Shown one piece after another: positions 1 to 7,349 of a stretch of 9,597 bases of DNA. Below the pieces are notes generated by a model, which had not been told where the DNA came from, searched no databases, and was given only the letters and a program-made list of their open reading frames with translations. The DNA comes from an uncultured Collinsella sp. (lineage in GTDB: Bacteria; Actinomycetota; Coriobacteriia; Coriobacteriales; Coriobacteriaceae): positions 1 through 9,597 of the forward strand of contig URVZ01000065.1 of NCBI GenBank assembly GCA_900551365.1, given 5' to 3'. Numbering within the stretch: position 1 is the stretch's first letter; each line of letters begins with the position of its first letter. The position numbers and the translations under genes were made by a program.

Positions 1-2
1 CG

Positions 3-1565
3 ATCTGGGGCGTATCGGTCTATCTGCGCTGTTTGGACTATGTGTTGCGCCGCCGTCTTGTTGCCATCGCCACCATCTGCGCCCTGTGGATGATCGAAGT
101 CATTCTCAAGTACAAGTCGTTCACGCCGTTCTATGCCACCGTGCTGTGGTACCTGTACTACGTGCCCATGACGCTCATTCCGCTGCTCTACCAGTTGTGT
201 GGTCTGCGCCTTGCGGGCCTGGAGCAACACCGCCTGGGTCGCCGCTACTGCGCTGCGCTGTGGATTATGGCTATCCTGCTTATCGGATTTGTGCTCACCA
301 ACGATTTTCACCAGCAGGTCTTCCACTTTGACCGTACAAGCGACACCTGGAGCAACGATTACACGTACGGCTGGGGTTATTTCGCCGTCCTCGTGTGGAC
401 GGCCTTTAACTTTGTGGCCTTTTTTATCCTGGTGGGCCGGTCCTCGTCCTTTCGCATCCAACGTTTCTCGGGCACGGCGGCGCTCGTGCTGCTGGGCGGC
501 GCGTTCTTTGCCATCTCATATGCGTTGCGCGTGCCCTGGGCATGGAGGCTCAACTTCTCGCTCGTCTATTGCGTCTTGTGCGTGGTGGCGATGGAAATCT
601 GTCTCGATTGCGGTGTCGTTCCGTCATATCACGACATCGCCGGCATTTTCGACACCTTGCCGCTTGACCTCAAAGTTCTAACGCGCGACTTGCAGGAAGT
701 CTATGCCACGCCAGTGTCAAAGCCAATGCCGGTGGGCGTGCGCGAGGAGTTGCGGACCCAGGCGCACAGCCGCGCCCATGCCTTTGTCGTGGCGTCCGAT
801 CCCGATGTGATGTGCCGTGCCTTTCCACTGCTGGGCGGATCGGCCCTGCTTGCCCAAGACGTGTCGGATCTCAACGAGCTTAACCGTGAACTGGCACATC
901 GTCGTATGGAGCTGCAGCGTCAAAATGAGCTGCTCGCCGCCGACTACGACCTTAAGACGCACCTGGCAGACCAAGAGGCCGAGACCTTGCTGGTCCAAGA
1001 CGTGGACCAGGCGCTTGCCCGCGCGCTCGAAGGGATGTACGACCTGCTGAGCTCGCTACCGCCGTTGACCGATGAATCGTCTTCGCACGAGCGTTACCGC
1101 ATGCTGCAGCGCGCCAAGATGCTCGTCGCCTATTGCAAGCGCAAGGGGTCGCTCACGTTGGCACAGCACGGGGAGAGCGGTTTTGATCGCGACCGCATTC
1201 AGCTCATTGCCAACGAGCTCGCAAGCGACCTGCGCACCATCGATATCGATTGCGCCTCGATTATCACCATACGGCGCCCGATGCACGCCAGTACGGTAAG
1301 CGCCCTGTACGACTGCGTGTATGACTTTGCGTTTTTTGCCTACACCACCGACCATCCGGCGCTTATGTATCACTTGGGCGATCATGACCGATGCAGTGTC
1401 GAGCTGCGTGCCGCGCTTTTTTCCAACGATGATGCAGATCTTTCGCAGACGCCCGCTGCGCAAGAGCTCGAAAGCGCTCTACAAGGGCGCAACGTGGCAT
1501 ACCGCCTTGAGGGCGAGCCCGGCCAGCTGCGCATGATCGTCTTGATGCCGAGGGCGGGTGAGTGA
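3..1565 (+). CDS. Membrane sensor, histidine-kinase-like, apparently degenerate; 5' end missing
   Basis: This is a multi-pass membrane sensor likely to feed the downstream kinase and response regulator. The frame is open to the left edge (the residues before the TTG at 33 read IWGVSVYLRCL), so the true start is probably outside the window and the TTG is not a convincing start. Counting from 33, hydrophobic segments lie near residues 8-24, 34-57, 72-90, 112-134, 148-164 and 173-190. With the lost N-terminus this fits a histidine kinase N-terminal 7TM region; the TND-H motif near 89-93 and YGWG near 112-115 resemble that family. A PAS-like stretch (about 200-275) and a coiled coil (about 278-330) follow. 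The C-terminal 170 residues sit where DHp and ATPase domains belong, but I see no HD-x-x-G-x-x-L H box, no N box and no glycine-rich G box. It overlaps the next gene by 4 bp (GTGA), implying translational coupling. It could be a kinase pseudo-partner or a very divergent kinase. Confidence 0.8.
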   Translation: MWGVSVYLRCLDYVLRRRLVAIATICALWMIEVILKYKSFTPFYATVLWYLYYVPMTLIPLLYQLCGLRLAGLEQHRLGRRYCAALWIMAILLIGFVLTNDFHQQVFHFDRTSDTWSNDYTYGWGYFAVLVWTAFNFVAFFILVGRSSSFRIQRFSGTAALVLLGGAFFAISYALRVPWAWRLNFSLVYCVLCVVAMEICLDCGVVPSYHDIAGIFDTLPLDLKVLTRDLQEVYATPVSKPMPVGVREELRTQAHSRAHAFVVASDPDVMCRAFPLLGGSALLAQDVSDLNELNRELAHRRMELQRQNELLAADYDLKTHLADQEAETLLVQDVDQALARALEGMYDLLSSLPPLTDESSSHERYRMLQRAKMLVAYCKRKGSLTLAQHGESGFDRDRIQLIANELASDLRTIDIDCASIITIRRPMHASTVSALYDCVYDFAFFAYTTDHPALMYHLGDHDRCSVELRAALFSNDDADLSQTPAAQELESALQGRNVAYRLEGEPGQLRMIVLMPRAGE

Positions 1566-2847
1566 CGATGCAGATTTCGCTCATTCTTCCCCAAATCGTT
1601 GCGCTCGATGTTGTCTTTGCCCTGGCTGCGTGTCTGCAGACGATCCACGTCCCGCTCATCGCATCGCGCCGTTCGTCCTATAACCGTAAGGTGATTTGCG
1701 CCTACGAGGCGAGCCTTGTGCTTCACCTGATGATTTCGGCGCTCATCTTATTCGCGTCGTCTGGCTCGTATCTGGTGGCGCCGCTTGACGTTTGCGCCAG
1801 GGCAATGGGCGGATCGCTGTGGCTCAATGCCGTGATCTTTGCCTACGGCGTGGTGCTTATGGTGCACTATCGTCGCCTCGTCATGCTGGCCGAACTGTTG
1901 CTCGTTGTCGCCGTGACGCCGCCGGTGGTTTTTGCCATGGGCTCGGCGTGGACCGTTGTCCTTATCGCAGAGGGAGCGTTTTTCCTGTTTCGTTCCATCG
2001 CGGCGCTCTTGATGGACGTCCGTAACCGCCAGGAGGATATCACCGCGTTCTCGACGATCGAGACCATCAACGTGATTCCCGTGGGCATCCTGTATCTGGA
2101 CCCGAGGGGCCGTCCGCTGCTCATGAACCGCTGCATGCGCAAAAACCTAGTGGAACTTCATATGCCCACCGATCTAGGTGACATGAGCGGCACATGGAAC
2201 GACCTGCGCAAACTCAGCATGCAAATGCCCGAAAGCAGTAGGAACCGTGTGCGGATTAACTTGGATCGTTTTGGTGATGCTCGCGCGGTGATCGAGATTT
2301 CTCCCGCCGAGATTCGCCTATTTGTGCACGACGAGGTTATGGTTTCGGGCCGCCTCTTTGAGCGCATTATCGGACTGGACGTGACGGAATACGCACACGC
2401 CTACGACCGCTTGGCGCAAGCAAACCACCTACTTGAGCTTGCGGGCCAAGAGCTCCAGTCCCAGATCGAAGAAGTTAAAAAGGTTGCCGACAATGCGGCC
2501 TACCTACGTATGCGCGCCCGCGTTCACGATGTGATCGGGCAGCGCCTGTCCATTCTCCATCGCTATTTGGAGGAGGGGCGCCTGGACGACGAGTCGCTCG
2601 AGCAGATTGACCCGTTGCTGCGCTCAATTGCCGCCGATTTGCGCAGTGGCGGTGCCAGCGAGCCTGCAGAGCAGCTGGGTGATATCGTCCATGCTTTTGG
2701 CTTGGTGAGTGTGCAGATCGATGTCGAGGGTGCGCTGCCTGAGGACGCGCGTGTCGCCGCCGCATTTTTGCAGATTATTCGCGAGGCCTCGACCAATGCC
2801 ACCAAGCATGCGCAGGCGCATCGGGTCCATGTGCGCCTGTGGCAGGA

Positions 2848-2853
2848 GGGGGG
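2848..2853 (+). other. Homopolymer run of six G at the kinase frameshift
   Basis: Six consecutive G follow GGA at 2845-2847, and CGG comes after. Read with six G, the kinase frame ends at TGA 2861-2863. Read with five G, it passes into the frame encoding the D and G boxes of the ATPase domain and ends at 3062. The tract lies between the N box and the D box, so a product made from six G lacks part of the ATP-binding site. Confidence 0.85.
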
Positions 2854-3045
2854 CGGATGCTGACGGCATCGCGCACATGACGATTTCTAACGACGGGTCC
2901 CCGGCCTCCGTATCGTATCGCGAGGGAACGGGTATCCCAGGTATGAGGCATGTCGCACAAGATCTGGGTGGCAGCCTAGAGGTCCATGCCGTCCCTCCCT
3001 TTACGCTTGCGGTGTCCATCCCGCTCAACGCCAGCGCCACAGCTC

Positions 3046-3052
3046 AAAGGAG
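3046..3052 (+). promoter_or_regulatory. Ribosome binding site of the response regulator
   Basis: AAAGGAG lies 6 bases before the ATG at 3059, near-ideal complementarity and spacing. It sits inside the 3' end of the out-of-frame kinase tail. The regulator may therefore still be translated when the kinase terminates early at 2863, although the normal ATGA stop-start coupling would be lost. Confidence 0.75.
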
Positions 3053-3058
3053 AAGCTC

Positions 3059-3679
3059 ATGATCCGCGTCCTTATAGTCGAAGACCAGGCCATCCTGCGC
3101 GAGAGCCTGGCGCGTTCCGTTGGCGACCAGCCCGATATGACCGTCGTCGCCGCGATCGCCGACGCTTCCGAAGCCCTCGATGTCGCGCTCAGGGAGCGTC
3201 CGGACATGATACTGATGGACGTATGCACCGAGCATGATTCCAACGGCATCGTGGCGGCGGCGCGCATCAAGGAGCAGCTGCCCGAGTGCCGCATCATTAT
3301 CATGACCGGCATGCCCGAGATCACCTTTGTCGATCAGGCCCGCGAGGCGGGCGTCGATAGCTTTGTTTACAAGAACGTCGGTATCGACGAGCTGTTCGCC
3401 GTGATGCGCTCCACGCTGGCGGGCTATTGCACGTTTCCCAAGCCGCCCGAGAGCATTTTTTCGGGCACGGCAGCTCTCGATGATGTCGAGCTATCGATTT
3501 TGCGCCTTGCCTGCGAGGGCAAAAGCCGTCGCGAGATCGCGGCCGAGCTGTTTATGAGCGAGGGCACCATCAAGCGTCGCATCTCGGAGATCCTGAGCAA
3601 GACCGGCTACGACAACATCATGCGCCTGGCCGTGCACGCGGTGACCGAGGGCAGCATCGTTCCCAACATGGAGCGCTAA
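3059..3679 (+). CDS. Two-component response regulator, NarL/LuxR family
   Basis: This is a cytosolic DNA-binding response regulator, 206 residues, the usual length for the NarL/FixJ family. The receiver domain spans about 1-120. It has the acidic pair Glu8/Asp9, phospho-acceptor Asp54 in ILMDV, the conserved Thr83 in IIMTG, and Lys105 in FVYKN, so all switch residues are present. A short linker (about 121-137) leads to a LuxR-type helix-turn-helix (about 138-198), with VELSILRLACEGKSRREIA followed by the recognition helix around SEGTIKRRISEIL. The start is fixed by a strong AAAGGAG site and the ATGA overlap with the kinase frame, so it belongs to the same operon. Its targets are unknown; no adjacent gene has an obvious matching operator. 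A hairpin follows 27 bases after the stop. Confidence 0.95.
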   Translation: MIRVLIVEDQAILRESLARSVGDQPDMTVVAAIADASEALDVALRERPDMILMDVCTEHDSNGIVAAARIKEQLPECRIIIMTGMPEITFVDQAREAGVDSFVYKNVGIDELFAVMRSTLAGYCTFPKPPESIFSGTAALDDVELSILRLACEGKSRREIAAELFMSEGTIKRRISEILSKTGYDNIMRLAVHAVTEGSIVPNMER

Positions 3680-3699
3680 AGCTCGTCGCGCATCGGCAT

Positions 3700-3740
3700 A
3701 AAAACGGCGGGGTCGCAGGATTAACTCCTGCGGCCCCGTC
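3700..3740 (-). terminator. Intrinsic terminator in a convergent gap
   Basis: The arms 3708-3720 (CGGGGTCGCAGGA) and 3726-3738 (TCCTGCGGCCCCG) pair over 13 positions with one G·U wobble and a 5-base loop (TTAAC). Two further pairs extend the stem to 3706/3740. On the minus strand the stem is followed, after CG, by TTTTT (3704-3700), the layout of a rho-independent terminator for the lipoprotein gene and any operon it ends. In the plus direction the stem is followed by TCTGG without a T run, so termination of the response regulator operon here would be weaker. Confidence 0.8.
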
Positions 3741-3788
3741 TGGTGTGCGCGGATGTGTCCGCCAATCCGCGGCTGATGTTACATGCCG

Positions 3789-4631
3789 CTACGCGATGGT
3801 TGCGCTGTAAGAGGCGACGTCCTCGTAGGAATCGGTCAGGTAGGCGTCGATGCCGATGGTCGTGTTGACCAGGTCGTCAAGGCTGTCAAGCTCGCCGCTC
3901 GAGAATGTGAATTCCTCAGTGGCGTTGGTGCCGGGCATCAGGTGAGCCGAGAACCAGGGGTCCTTCATGGTGCCGTTGACATTGGTCTTGCCGGAGGGAG
4001 CGTAGAAGGTCAGGTCCTTGTCGCTCTTGTTGGTGATGTTAACAACAAAGCCGATGTCACCCCAGTCGTCCTTGAACTTCTCGGTGATGGTGATGGTGCA
4101 CAGGTCGTCATCGGCGACGGTGACGGCGGGGGAGATTTCGATGCTCTGGACGTCGTCGTCTTCGACGGCCTCATCGATCTCTTCTTCCTTCTCGGCCGCC
4201 TCGCGATCCTTCTTCACCGTGCCGGATAGGTCCTTGTCGGACTTGGTAAAGATGAGCTTGTCGCCGTCCACCTCAAGGACGAGCTTGTCGTCTTTGAGCT
4301 TCAGGTCGTGCGACTCATCTTCGGCGGTAATCGTTACGGTGGTGGCGTCCTTGGCCTCCCATTTCAGGTCGGCGACCTCAAGGAACATGTCGAGGACGCC
4401 CGTGCCGTCTTCGTCGAGGATCAGGATACAGTTGAGGCCCCACTCCTTGAGCATATCCATGTACTCATCGGTGAGCTCTTCGCCGTCCAAGGTTCCACCC
4501 GAGTACTGCCAGCTGCCGACAAAGTTGGCCTTGGGGTCCTTGCCGCCGCCGCTGCAGCCCGTCAGGGCAAAGGCGAGCGCCAGGACGCATGTCAGGAATG
4601 CGAGTACGGACTTTTTGAACGTTGTCTTCAT
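3789..4631 (-). CDS. Acidic two-domain lipoprotein of unknown function
   Basis: This 280-residue exported lipoprotein is expected on the outer face of the cytoplasmic membrane. A signal peptide (Lys-rich start, hydrophobic core about residues 8-22) ends in lipobox LTGC with lipidated Cys26, followed by a flexible SGGG. Residues about 36-132 (from FVGSWQYSGG) have the alternating strand pattern of lipocalin-like lipoprotein domains common in Coriobacteria and Clostridia. An acidic linker (about 137-160, rich in E and D) leads to a C-terminal beta domain (about 162-280; core GDIGFVVNITNKSDKDLTFY) resembling DUF4352-type immunoglobulin-like domains. Both family names are judged by eye. The start is supported by AAAGGAGGA at 4644-4636. 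It lies 81 bases after the SPFH gene in the same direction and may share its transcript or have its own promoter. Substrate or partner is unknown. Confidence 0.9.
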   Translation of the reverse strand: MKTTFKKSVLAFLTCVLALAFALTGCSGGGKDPKANFVGSWQYSGGTLDGEELTDEYMDMLKEWGLNCILILDEDGTGVLDMFLEVADLKWEAKDATTVTITAEDESHDLKLKDDKLVLEVDGDKLIFTKSDKDLSGTVKKDREAAEKEEEIDEAVEDDDVQSIEISPAVTVADDDLCTITITEKFKDDWGDIGFVVNITNKSDKDLTFYAPSGKTNVNGTMKDPWFSAHLMPGTNATEEFTFSSGELDSLDDLVNTTIGIDAYLTDSYEDVASYSATIA

Positions 4632-4635
4632 GGTG

Positions 4636-4644
4636 TCCTCCTTT
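4636..4644 (-). promoter_or_regulatory. Strong ribosome binding site of the lipoprotein gene
   Basis: On the minus strand AAAGGAGGA ends 4 bases before the ATG at 4631-4629. It is the closest match to the consensus in this window and supports high translation of the lipoprotein independently of the gene upstream. Confidence 0.75.
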
Positions 4645-4670
4645 ATCGAACGAAACCCATAGAAGCAAAT

Positions 4671-4694
4671 GCGGGGGTGGCGGACCTCCCCGCC
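4671..4694 (-). other. Possible weak hairpin between the SPFH and lipoprotein genes
   Basis: GCGGGG (4671-4676) can pair with CCCCGC (4688-4693); alternatively GGCGG (4679-4683) pairs with CCGCC (4690-4694). On the minus strand the hairpin is followed by ATTTGCTTCT, not a clean T run. It could partly terminate or process the transcript between the two genes, but the evidence is only base pairing in GC-rich DNA. Confidence 0.3.
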
Positions 4695-4712
4695 AATTAC
4701 CAGGTAGAGGGG

Positions 4713-5954
4713 CTAGGGCCTGGACGTTCCGCAGTTGCTGCAGAACTTGCCGCCGTTTTCGCTGCCGCAGTTGGGGCAGAACCACTTGGTCGGTGCCGGG
4801 GCGGGTGCGGGACTGCCACACTCGGGACAGAACTTGCCGGTGTTGGTGGCACCGCAGCTGCAGGTCCACGTGCCGGCCGCAGGTGCGGCGGCGGGAGCCG
4901 GTGCGGGGGCGGGAGCCGGAGCCGGCTGCGGGGCGGCCTGCTGCTGTGCCTGGCCGGCGGCGAACAGCTGGCTGGCGTTCATGCCGCCCATGCCACCTGC
5001 CATGCCCATGCCCATAAAGCCTGCCATCGCGCCGTTGGGGTTGGCGGCTGCTGCGCGCATCGCATCGCTCTGGGCGCTGGCGATGTTGGCGGCTGCCATG
5101 GTGGGATCGCGCATGACCGCGGCCTTCTGCAGGTCCTTGATCATCTGCTCGTCCTCTTGCGAGGCGGCGATGGAGTTGACGCCAAAGCTCACGATCTCGA
5201 CGCCGCGCAGGTCACGCCAGTCGGCCGAGAGGACCTCGTTGAGCGCGCGGGCGAGCTCGGTGGTGTGGCCGGGGATGGCGCTGTAGCGAATGCCCATCTC
5301 CGAAATCTTGGCAAAGGCGGGCTGCAGGGCGGTGAGCAGCTCGGACTTAAGCTGGCTGTCGATCTTGTCGCGCGTGTAGCTATCGGTCACGTTGCCGCAT
5401 ACGTTGGTGTAGAACAGCAGCGGGTTGGTGATGCGGTACGAATACTCGCCGTTGCAGCGCACGGAGATGTCGACGTCCAGGCCAATGTTGTTATCGACCA
5501 CGCGGAAGGGCACGGGCGAGGCGGTGCCGTACTTGTTGCCGATGATCTCCTTGGTGTTGATGAAGTAGACGCGCTGGTCCTTGCCCGCGTCGCCGCCAAA
5601 GGTAAAGCGGCTGCCGATATTGGCGAAGGTCTCCTTGATGGAATCGCCCAGGTTGCCGCTAAAGACGCTCGGCTCGCTGCCGGTATCGAAGACGAACTCA
5701 CCGGGCTCCAGCGCGACTTCGATGATCTTGCCGTTTTGCACCACGAGCATGCCCTGGCCGTCGTTGACGGCGATGACCGAGCCGTTGGAGATGACGTTGT
5801 CCTCGCCGCGCGTGTTGGAGCTGCGGCCGCCGGTGCGCTTGCTGCCCTTGCAGGCCAAGACGTCAGCAGGCATCGATTCGCAGTAGATAAATTCCTTCCA
5901 CTGGTCGGCCATGACGCCGCCGGCAGCTCCCAATCCAGCTTTCAAGAGTCCCAT
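4713..5954 (-). CDS. SPFH/band-7 protein with two C-terminal zinc ribbons (YdjI-like)
   Basis: This 413-residue protein resembles the YdjI/COG4260 group of SPFH proteins, sometimes labelled virion core protein-like. In B. subtilis YdjI works with YdjG, YdjH and PspA at the membrane. The N-terminus (GLLKAGLGAAGGVMADQWKEF) is typical of the group. The SPFH core spans about 60-290, with VISNGSVIAVNDGQ, LEPGEFVFDTG, the RVYFIN strand and the amphipathic region ending near EQMIKDLQKAA. A Gly/Met/Ala-rich stretch (about 300-335) and a Pro-Ala linker (341-360) follow. Zinc ribbon one uses Cys365, Cys367, Cys376 and Cys379 (a CxC first knuckle); ribbon two uses Cys393, Cys396, Cys405 and Cys408. GAAAGGAAG precedes the ATG. 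It lies 48 bases after the YdjG-like gene and is probably co-transcribed. No signal peptide; likely a membrane-associated cytosolic scaffold. Confidence 0.92.
   Translation of the reverse strand: MGLLKAGLGAAGGVMADQWKEFIYCESMPADVLACKGSKRTGGRSSNTRGEDNVISNGSVIAVNDGQGMLVVQNGKIIEVALEPGEFVFDTGSEPSVFSGNLGDSIKETFANIGSRFTFGGDAGKDQRVYFINTKEIIGNKYGTASPVPFRVVDNNIGLDVDISVRCNGEYSYRITNPLLFYTNVCGNVTDSYTRDKIDSQLKSELLTALQPAFAKISEMGIRYSAIPGHTTELARALNEVLSADWRDLRGVEIVSFGVNSIAASQEDEQMIKDLQKAAVMRDPTMAAANIASAQSDAMRAAAANPNGAMAGFMGMGMAGGMGGMNASQLFAAGQAQQQAAPQPAPAPAPAPAPAAAPAAGTWTCSCGATNTGKFCPECGSPAPAPAPTKWFCPNCGSENGGKFCSNCGTSRP
4875..4934 (-). repeat. Pro-Ala repeat linker (in-frame low-complexity DNA)
   Basis: The DNA is a run of near-repeated GCCGGAGCCGGTGC-like hexamers encoding alternating Pro and Ala (residues about 341-360) between the SPFH body and the first zinc ribbon. 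A shorter stretch (about 4790-4810) encodes APAPAP between the two ribbons. Such tracts form stiff extended spacers. Unit number can vary between strains by slippage in multiples of six bases without breaking the frame. Confidence 0.7.
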
Positions 5955-6002
5955 GGTGATCTTCCTTTCTCGTCAAAGGCCGGGTGGTATTGGTTGGATT
6001 GC

Positions 6003-7325
6003 TTAGTCGTCCTTGTCGTCTTTCATGACAACGGTGGTCTCGGTGTGGCTGAAGGTGTCGTGCTTCTCGGTCAGGTCGAGCTCGCCACAATACTCATCGG
6101 CATGGGTTGCTTCGTTGGCCGTCTTGAGCTGGCCTACCAGTAGCACGTCTCCGATAATCACGATGATCAGCGGCGCGATGATGTTGATGAGGATGCCCTC
6201 GATATCAAAGGTGAGGTAATCCGGATCGAAGGCGTATTCCCCCATAAAGAGAATCTGGGAGAGGATAAATCCGATCACAAAGAACAGCACCGAGGCGATG
6301 GCGAGCTTGGGCTTGGAGCAGGGGAGCTCGCCGACCAAGCGGCCGGTCTGGCCGTTCATGGCAAACAGGTAGCTCTTGCCGTTCCACGAGGTGGAGAGCA
6401 TCCAGACGGGGAACAGGGCGTAGTCGCTGTCTTCCCAGGTGTAGTCGAGCTGCTTGCTTTCGACCGTGGCATCGTCGTATTCGTCGACGACGGTCTCGCG
6501 CAGGGCCGAGATCGTGCTTTCTTCCATACGGCGCTCGGCGCGCGCCTTGCAGGTCTCGCAGTCCTCGTCGTAACGGTTGGCGATGTAGCCGGGCATATAT
6601 GCGACCGAGAACGGGCGCAGCGCGTCGTAGTCAAACGGCTCTATGGCATCCATGTGGCCGTCGGGCATCTTGGACGATCCGTCGACGGGCACGCGCTTAA
6701 ACGAGATATTGCCCTTGCGATAGGCATCGTAGTGGTCGGTGGTCGTGACGGTGCGGTCGGATTCCTCGGTCACGGTCTCGTTGGTCGCGTCAAAGTACAC
6801 TTCGCCGTCAACGCGGGCACCGTAGAGCCAAAACGGCACGTAGACACCTTGGACCTCGTCGATGTGGTTGCCGGTGACAAAGCTCTTGGGCAGCAAGATC
6901 TTGCCCTTGTAGTGTTCCTTGAGTGCGGCCGTGACGTCATCGCGCCCGAGCTTAAATGGAATCACCAGGTCGGGCGAGAAGTCGCCCGAAAGCTGACCGG
7001 GCGCCACGGCGGAGTTGCCGCAGTACGGGCAGGTGGTGACGGCGACGGTGCCGTCGGACACGAGCTCGGCGCCGCACGATGAGCAGATGTAGCCGGCGTT
7101 TTGGGCGAGTTCCTGCACCGCAGCGTCGGTCGCGGGCTTGGGTGCCGCCGCTGCGGCGTCGGCTTTGGCGTCTGCCTTGTCCTGGCGCTCGCGATAGAGG
7201 GCCTCGACCTCTTCGACTTCAAAACGCGAATCGCAGTAGTCGCAGACGAGCTTTTGCTCGGCACTGGCAAAATGCAGGGGGCCGCCACACGCGGGGCACT
7301 GATAGTTGACGCTCTCGAAGGCCAT
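6003..7325 (-). CDS. TFIIB-type zinc-ribbon membrane protein (YdjG-like)
   Basis: This 440-residue protein has two N-terminal zinc ribbons: Cys10/Cys13 with Cys28/Cys31 (CPACGG...CDYC) and Cys81/Cys84 with Cys99/Cys102 (CSSCG...CPYC). They are separated by a charged, Ala-rich linker (about 45-70). A soluble domain (about 115-335) contains LVIPFKLGRDD and VYVPFWLYGARVDGEVYF, hallmarks of the TFIIB-type zinc-ribbon family that includes B. subtilis YdjG, and ends in YALFPVWMLSTSWNGKSYLFAMNGQTG. Two membrane helices (about 340-361 and 376-398) and an acidic tail (KDDKDD) follow. The ribbons and catalytic-looking body are therefore probably cytosolic, anchored near the C-terminus. AAAGGA precedes the ATG; the gene starts 24 bases after the DUF4428 gene. 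In the Bacillus system the YdjG/H/I set recruits PspA to the membrane. That role here is by analogy only. Confidence 0.92.
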   Translation of the reverse strand: MAFESVNYQCPACGGPLHFASAEQKLVCDYCDSRFEVEEVEALYRERQDKADAKADAAAAAPKPATDAAVQELAQNAGYICSSCGAELVSDGTVAVTTCPYCGNSAVAPGQLSGDFSPDLVIPFKLGRDDVTAALKEHYKGKILLPKSFVTGNHIDEVQGVYVPFWLYGARVDGEVYFDATNETVTEESDRTVTTTDHYDAYRKGNISFKRVPVDGSSKMPDGHMDAIEPFDYDALRPFSVAYMPGYIANRYDEDCETCKARAERRMEESTISALRETVVDEYDDATVESKQLDYTWEDSDYALFPVWMLSTSWNGKSYLFAMNGQTGRLVGELPCSKPKLAIASVLFFVIGFILSQILFMGEYAFDPDYLTFDIEGILINIIAPLIIVIIGDVLLVGQLKTANEATHADEYCGELDLTEKHDTFSHTETTVVMKDDKDD

Positions 7326-7349
7326 GATCGGTCCTTTCGCTGCCGGAGG

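Larger units (their letters stand above)
1562..3062 (+). pseudogene. Sensor histidine kinase (HisKA_3/NarL-type), interrupted by a one-base frameshift
   Basis: This is a membrane histidine kinase expected to phosphorylate the adjacent NarL-type regulator. The GTG start at 1562 overlaps the previous stop (GTGA), with a GAGGG ribosome site 7 bases upstream; ATG 1568 is the alternative. About five membrane helices (residues near 9-33, 46-66, 83-101, 105-126, 129-150) precede a PAS-like segment (about 160-275), a coiled coil (about 278-310), and an H box (VHDVIGQRLS) with phospho-acceptor His322. The N box is REASTNATKH (Asn412). As sequenced, the frame stops at 2863, soon after six G at 2848-2853. 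The D box (ISNDG, codons near 2886-2897) and G box (GTGIPGM, codons 2925-2945) continue in the +1 frame to TGA 3060-3062. That stop overlaps the next ATG as ATGA. Removing one G would give about 499 residues with a complete ATPase domain. Cause is open: true mutation, phase-variable tract or sequencing error. Confidence 0.85.

Noticed and set aside
2709..3062. 117-residue open frame taken as a separate small gene
   Set aside because: Its second half is the D and G boxes of the kinase ATPase domain, so it is the continuation of the frameshifted kinase rather than an independent gene.
3783..4229. 148-residue open frame on the plus strand after the terminator
   Set aside because: It is antisense to the lipoprotein gene; its composition is that of a reverse-complement shadow of Asp/Glu/Thr-rich codons.
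4308..6143. 611-residue open frame on the plus strand
   Set aside because: It lies antisense to the lipoprotein, SPFH and YdjG-like genes, which have clear domains, cysteine motifs and ribosome sites. Its Gly/Ala/Val-rich product shows no domain and looks like an antisense shadow of GC-rich codons.
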